19,184 nt of DNA from Chloroflexota bacterium (GTDB lineage Bacteria > Chloroflexota > UBA5177 > JANWHV01): NCBI GenBank assembly GCA_025924845.1, contig JAICHN010000045.1:1-19184 (forward strand). The letters run 5' to 3'. Both the position numbers and the translations under genes were made by a program. Below, one piece after another: positions 13,898-19,184 of the stretch; position 1 is the first letter of the stretch; every line of letters starts with the position of its first letter. The notes beneath the pieces were generated by a model. The model was not told where the DNA came from. It ran no database searches and saw only the letters and a list, made by a program, of their open reading frames with translations.

Positions 13898-16522
13898 TCA
13901 GGAGGCGCGACTCGCCTCCCGCGCCGCCCACGCGGCGAGATCCTCGCCGGCGAGGGGGCGACTCATATAGTAGCCCTGGGCCAGCGTACAGCCCAGACCG
14001 CGCAGGGTGTCCCATGCCTCACGCGTCTCCACCCCTTCCGCCACCACGGTCAGGCCGAGCGCCTTGCCCAGGGCCACGACGGAGCGCACGATCGCGATGT
14101 CCTGGAGATTCCGGGTCGTACCCAACCCCACCACGAAGGACTTATCGATTTTGAGCACCTGAATCGGCCATTGCTTGAGATAGGCCAAGCTGGAGTAGCC
14201 GGTACCGAAGTCATCCACCGCCAACTGGACGCCCAGTGCCCCCAGGCGTGTAAGCACGTCCAGGGTCCGCGTTGGGTCTGCCATGAGCGTGCTTTCGGTA
14301 ATCTCCAGGGTCAGCCAACGGGGGCTGGTTTCATACTGCCGTAGGAGATCCGCCACCGTTTGCGGCAGCGAGGGATCGTGCAATACTCGGGCTGAAAGGT
14401 TCACGCAGATGGTCGGGCGCAGCCCATGATTATGCCGCCATGCCTGTGCCTGGCTGAGCGCCGTTTCCAGCACCCAGTGAGTCAGCGGGGTGATCACGTC
14501 GCTCTGCTCGGCCAGAGGAATGAACAGATCGGGCGGGATCTCGCCCTGCACCGGATGACGCCAACGGGAAAGTGCCTCGACCCCGACTAGACGACCATCC
14601 GCCAGGTCCACCAACGGCTGATACTGCAGACGCAGACCACCGTCGGCCAACGCGCCGCGCAGCGCGCTCACCAGCATCAGCCGCTCTGGGCTATGCTGGT
14701 CCGCCTCGATGGAATAGACCGCGTACCGACTCTTAGCACGTTTAGCTACATACATTGCCACATCGGCGTGCCGAAGCAGCAACGGCACATCCGTTCCGTG
14801 ATCGGGAAAGACCGCGATCCCGATACTGGCCTCAACCACCAAGGGTCGACCTTCGACTTCAATGGGCGCCTCCAGGACCTGGAGGAGGGTGGAGGCAACG
14901 TGAATTGCGCCCTCCCGGTCGGTTTGGGGCAGCACCACGGAGAACTCATCACCACCCAAACGGGCCACCGTATCGGTACCGCGAATGGCGGCCCGGAGGC
15001 GGGCGCTCACCTCGCGCAGCAGCGTGTCGCCCGCGTGGTGGCCCAGCGTATCGTTGACCTCCTTGAAGCGGTCCAGATCCATCAGGATCAAGGCCACCGG
15101 CGTTGCGGTACGCGCCGCGGCGTCGATCGCCTGTTCCAGCCTTTGGTGCAACAACAGGCGATTGGGCAGGGTGGTCAGCACATCGGTGCTCGCCATGGTC
15201 GCCAGTTTCACCCGCTCCGCCTGCTCGTGCTCGAGCAGGCGTGCGTTCTCGACCGCCGTCCCTACGTGATGGGCGAGCGCGAGAAGGGGATCGGCGTCGT
15301 CACGTGAAATAGGGAGGCCGCTGAGCAAGTTATCGACCGAGATCAGCCCGGTGATGCGATTACCGGAGTGGATCGGCACGATCAGGTTGTGGGTCGGTTT
15401 ACCGTCATAGAGATAGAGCAACTCGGGCGGGCATTCGGCACCGGCGTCCGTGGTGTAGTAGAAGTCGGCCCTTCCCTCGAGAAGGACGGCGAAACCGGGC
15501 AGACGCAGGATGGGGCTGGAGGGATCGAGTGTGAGGCTGCGGTCCATCGGTCGAGTCTGCCGGCCATTACTGTCGGTCCCCATGCAATCGATGAATACGC
15601 CGCTCTCGTGATCGATTAAATTGAAGCCGACTCGATCGTAGCCCAAACCGTCGCGTACGCCTTCGTATACGATGTCCAATACCGCGTCGAGGGTATGGGC
15701 GCCGTTGAGCCGCTGACTGATCGTGCGAAGCCACTCCAACTCCGTGACGCGACGGGCCAGGTTCCGGCTCTGAGCGGTAAAGGCGGAGTGTAGACGTAGA
15801 TAGAGCCGCCGATTTTCCAGGAGGGTCAGCACCTGGCGAAGGACAATAAGCAGTGCGAGGATTCCGGTCCCCACATACAGCCCGTTGTCCAGACTGCCCC
15901 CTTTGGGATGTGCCATAGCATGCACTACCAGGAGGACAACGGCAGATGCCGGCCCGTAGGGCGCCAACTCCGACCAGACCGACGGCGCCCTTGTCTCCGC
16001 CGCTTCCCCGATCGGCGTCGTGGCATCATCCGGCGAGCAGGTCGCGCAGCCCCGCTCGGCACTGACGCGGCGCGGGACGGCGATACTCAACCCCATGAGG
16101 ATAAAGCCGAACGGCCGGAGGATCATGATCGCACCGGCCGAGATCGTCGTGTCCTGGAATGCCTGGAAAGCGAAAATACTGTCTGCTCCGACCAGCGCTG
16201 TCGTGCTCAGGGCCAGGAGCACGCGCGATCTGCCCCGGTCGCCGGCTGCGGGGTGCGACCAGACAAGCAGCAAGCAGGACAGCAGCACCATATCGCATAA
16301 AGGGTAAGTGACGGCCAGCACCCGGGCGGTCCAGCTTTCCCCGCTTCCCGAACCAGTTGAGCCCAACAGGAAGTACCAGGCAAAGATGCTCGCGGAGGTC
16401 AGGATGATCAGCCCGTCCAGCGCCGCGCGCAGCCGTTGCGCCGGCGAGAGAGGGCAGCGGGGGAGCTTGAGGATGCCGTAGAGCAGAAACGGGTAAGCCG
16501 CGAGAAAGGTACTCCCCGTCAT
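13898..16522 (-). CDS. Membrane GAF-GGDEF-EAL cyclic-di-GMP enzyme
   Basis: 874 residues from ATG 16522; GTG 16525 is equally possible, with GGAGG 9 and 6 bases upstream respectively. Six or seven hydrophobic segments lie in the first 240 residues (near 7-20, 36-54, 68-88, 101-122, 128-149, 189-205, 214-235). A GAF-type sensor domain spans about 260-432. The GGDEF domain (about 443-606) has an intact GGDEF motif (523-527) and an RGTD inhibitory site (514-517) exactly five residues before it. The EAL domain (about 615-865) keeps EAL (649-651), LTLEITES, DDFGTGYSS (770-778), KIDKSF and EGVE (829-832). Both synthesis and breakdown of cyclic-di-GMP therefore look possible, with the balance set by the membrane and GAF inputs. 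The first membrane segment begins almost at the start codon; an in-frame TAA 17 codons before GTG 16525 shows that the gene does not extend further upstream. Confidence 0.93.
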   Translation of the reverse strand: MTGSTFLAAYPFLLYGILKLPRCPLSPAQRLRAALDGLIILTSASIFAWYFLLGSTGSGSGESWTARVLAVTYPLCDMVLLSCLLLVWSHPAAGDRGRSRVLLALSTTALVGADSIFAFQAFQDTTISAGAIMILRPFGFILMGLSIAVPRRVSAERGCATCSPDDATTPIGEAAETRAPSVWSELAPYGPASAVVLLVVHAMAHPKGGSLDNGLYVGTGILALLIVLRQVLTLLENRRLYLRLHSAFTAQSRNLARRVTELEWLRTISQRLNGAHTLDAVLDIVYEGVRDGLGYDRVGFNLIDHESGVFIDCMGTDSNGRQTRPMDRSLTLDPSSPILRLPGFAVLLEGRADFYYTTDAGAECPPELLYLYDGKPTHNLIVPIHSGNRITGLISVDNLLSGLPISRDDADPLLALAHHVGTAVENARLLEHEQAERVKLATMASTDVLTTLPNRLLLHQRLEQAIDAAARTATPVALILMDLDRFKEVNDTLGHHAGDTLLREVSARLRAAIRGTDTVARLGGDEFSVVLPQTDREGAIHVASTLLQVLEAPIEVEGRPLVVEASIGIAVFPDHGTDVPLLLRHADVAMYVAKRAKSRYAVYSIEADQHSPERLMLVSALRGALADGGLRLQYQPLVDLADGRLVGVEALSRWRHPVQGEIPPDLFIPLAEQSDVITPLTHWVLETALSQAQAWRHNHGLRPTICVNLSARVLHDPSLPQTVADLLRQYETSPRWLTLEITESTLMADPTRTLDVLTRLGALGVQLAVDDFGTGYSSLAYLKQWPIQVLKIDKSFVVGLGTTRNLQDIAIVRSVVALGKALGLTVVAEGVETREAWDTLRGLGCTLAQGYYMSRPLAGEDLAAWAAREASRAS

Positions 16523-16525
16523 CAC

Positions 16526-16741
16526 CCGGCTACCTCCACGGCGTCCCGCTCCGTTGCCGTGAAAAGGGCCCTTGCATTATCGGCGCCGCGCAAGCATCCA
16601 CGCTTACCGAAGCCCATCCACGGTGGGACCATCGTACTACAGAAAAGTGATGCTGCTGATGGCCCATTTGGCGAAGGCAGTTCTATTGTTCAGGATTCTG
16701 TCGCCCAGTCTCCTCCCCTCGTGACATCGCGTTTACCCGTA
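16526..16741 (-). other. Leader of the GGDEF-EAL gene
   Basis: 216 bases without a gene. On the minus strand GGAGG (16533-16537) is the ribosome site of the GGDEF-EAL gene. Directly beside it an inverted repeat (CACGGC at 16537-16542 with GCCGTG at 16556-16561, 13-base loop) shares one base with that site. I see no cyclic-di-GMP riboswitch signature and no confident promoter. Confidence 0.4.
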
Positions 16742-17734
<993 letters not shown>

Positions 17735-17743
17735 AGGAACCTC

Positions 17744-19184
17744 TCATGAGATGCTTGCCCCGGTTCGCTGGAAGATCCGGGCACGCGGGCTAAATGGTAC
17801 GTCGTGATCGAGCGGGAAGAGCGGCCGAGCACATACCCGGTGACCCAGGCTCTGGAGATTGGCACTGGTCGAACCGGGCGCATCGACGTTGATGTATAGC
17901 GCGGCCCAGTCTTGATAAAATCGCGGTTGGCAATGTGGGGATTTCACTACCACCAGATCGAAGCGCTGGGGATCTTGACCGTGAGCCAGGAAGAGTGAGC
18001 GGTCATACAGCGAGACCGCGTGACTGGTCACCACGAGGGTATGGTTATCGGCCTCCAGCACCGCCGTGTCGCCTCCATACCATTGTGTGCCGTCTGATTC
18101 GTTGGTGAAGCGCCCATCGGAGAGCACCCGCACCCGTGCATCGAGCGTGACCGGCTGGAAGCGCGCCCGGTCAATGGCGCCGCCCAGGGGAACCTGTATC
18201 ATGGCGCCGATGCCTGCGGCCCTGGCGGCACTTACGGCAGCTGGATCCACCAGCGGCATAAGGGTCGTTCCCCGATAGCCTGCATCAAGGCAGGCTCGCA
18301 GCACGGCATTGCTGTCGCCCGAGGCACCCGAACTGGTGGCATCGGCGGCGTCGACCAGCACTACGGTGCCCTCTGCCTGCGCCTGGGCGGCGCGGATTGC
18401 CTCCGGGAGTGGTGTCAGAGGCGCTTGAAGATGCTCGCGAACAGCCCAGAAGTCGCGGGCCAGAGTCTCCGCGGCCGCCGCGGCCCGGGCGGGATTGCCC
18501 TCGGTGATCACGAAGCTGTTCGACCGCAACTCGGGCACATCCGTAAAGGGATTGCCGATGAACATGCCGGCGGCCAAGCCACCGGGAGCGCTTTCCATAG
18601 CCTGAGCGGCGCGGATCGAGCGGCCAAAGAGTCCAGTCGCCGTGATCAGCTCATCGCCGCGCACCAAGGCGGGGATCGCCACCCTGGCAATTACCGGGCG
18701 CAGCGATTCGTCGATAATGCGCAGAAGAAGTCGGGCAGCCCGCGCCCCGGTCTCGAAGAAGTCAACGTGCGGATAGGTGTGATAGGCGGCCAGCGCGTCG
18801 ACCTGCTCCAGCATCCGATCGGTCAGCACGCCGTGAAGATCCAACGAGATGACGATCGGGACGCATTCCCCCACAATCGCCCGAATCTCCTTCAGTAGGT
18901 AGCCTTCCGGATCGCCCTCGCCCTCGGCCGCCATGGCCCCATGCAGGGACAGATAGACGGCATCGATCGGTCCGGCGCTCCGTACCTGCTCCAGAAACTC
19001 TCCGGTCAGCCGAGCGAAGTCGGCCGCGCTCAGCCGCCCGGCGGAGGTGATCGACCGCGCACTGTAGGTCGGTGCCAGGTGGACATCAGGGCGTTGGCCA
19101 AAGACGCTGAGCGCCCCGGCCATCTCGGTTCGGGTGTCGCGATGGGCATCGAGGATGCAGGGGCCGCGCGTGATAATGAAGTCC
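17744..19184 (-). CDS. M81-family (MlrC-like) metallopeptidase, 5' end beyond window
   Basis: The frame is open past ATG 19123 to the window edge (about 20 further codons, reading DFIITRGPCILDAHRDTRTE), and M81 proteins normally run about 490-510 residues, so the true start lies outside. Roughly 479 residues are visible. M81 landmarks are LSLHGAM, the DPEGYLL stretch, a SLDLHGVLTDRM segment and YHTYPHVDFFETG; the His and Asp residues in these are the expected zinc ligands. The C-terminal MlrC_C part shows VLVDAADATSSGASGDSNAVL and a GIGAMIQVPLGG loop. The founding member, MlrC, hydrolyses the linear peptide from microcystin breakdown, but most relatives have unknown substrates, and nothing here indicates a toxin pathway. 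The aldo/keto reductase gene follows after 9 bases. Confidence 0.9.
   Translation of the reverse strand, partial: DFIITRGPCILDAHRDTRTEMAGALSVFGQRPDVHLAPTYSARSITSAGRLSAADFARLTGEFLEQVRSAGPIDAVYLSLHGAMAAEGEGDPEGYLLKEIRAIVGECVPIVISLDLHGVLTDRMLEQVDALAAYHTYPHVDFFETGARAARLLLRIIDESLRPVIARVAIPALVRGDELITATGLFGRSIRAAQAMESAPGGLAAGMFIGNPFTDVPELRSNSFVITEGNPARAAAAAETLARDFWAVREHLQAPLTPLPEAIRAAQAQAEGTVVLVDAADATSSGASGDSNAVLRACLDAGYRGTTLMPLVDPAAVSAARAAGIGAMIQVPLGGAIDRARFQPVTLDARVRVLSDGRFTNESDGTQWYGGDTAVLEADNHTLVVTSHAVSLYDRSLFLAHGQDPQRFDLVVVKSPHCQPRFYQDWAALYINVDAPGSTSANLQSLGHRVCARPLFPLDHDVPFSPRARIFQRTGASIS

Overview
The window is GC-rich, tightly packed bacterial chromosome. I see no rRNA, tRNA, CRISPR array, insertion sequence or phage gene. 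The gene mix (a large BTAD/AAA/TPR regulator, Uma2-type nucleases, a two-permease ABC-2 exporter, CX5C beta-propeller secreted proteins) and the use of GTG starts suggest a Chloroflexota bacterium. That placement is inference from gene content, not from a marker gene.

Left part (1-5940). Two secreted-protein genes run leftward as a likely operon: a seven-repeat, disulfide-patterned beta-propeller protein, then a beta-sandwich protein cut by the window edge. Transcribed away from them is a 1192-residue BTAD-AAA-TPR regulator. It has a good promoter match placed so that the mRNA would begin at or near the ATG.

Middle part (5941-9614). After a 367-base leader come an ABC ATPase and two ABC-2 permeases with overlapping stop/start codons, forming one exporter. 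The leader holds a candidate promoter with an overlapping palindrome, an 11-bp inverted repeat, and a hairpin that buries the Shine-Dalgarno of the ATPase. A Uma2-family nuclease gene follows on the same strand.

Right part (9601-19184). All genes run leftward. In transcription order: an M81/MlrC-type metallopeptidase (its 5' end lies beyond the window), an aldo/keto reductase 9 bases on, a membrane GAF-GGDEF-EAL cyclic-di-GMP enzyme, a GNAT acetyltransferase overlapping a thiolase by 4 bases, a protein fusing an aminoglycoside-phosphotransferase-like kinase to a SAM methyltransferase, and a Uma2 gene reduced to its C-terminal half that overlaps the intact Uma2 gene tail to tail.

The most notable items are the kinase-methyltransferase fusion with a preserved internal start site, the structured leader of the ABC operon, and the convergent intact/truncated Uma2 pair. 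The rest looks like ordinary metabolism, export and signalling. I found no clearly new multi-gene system.
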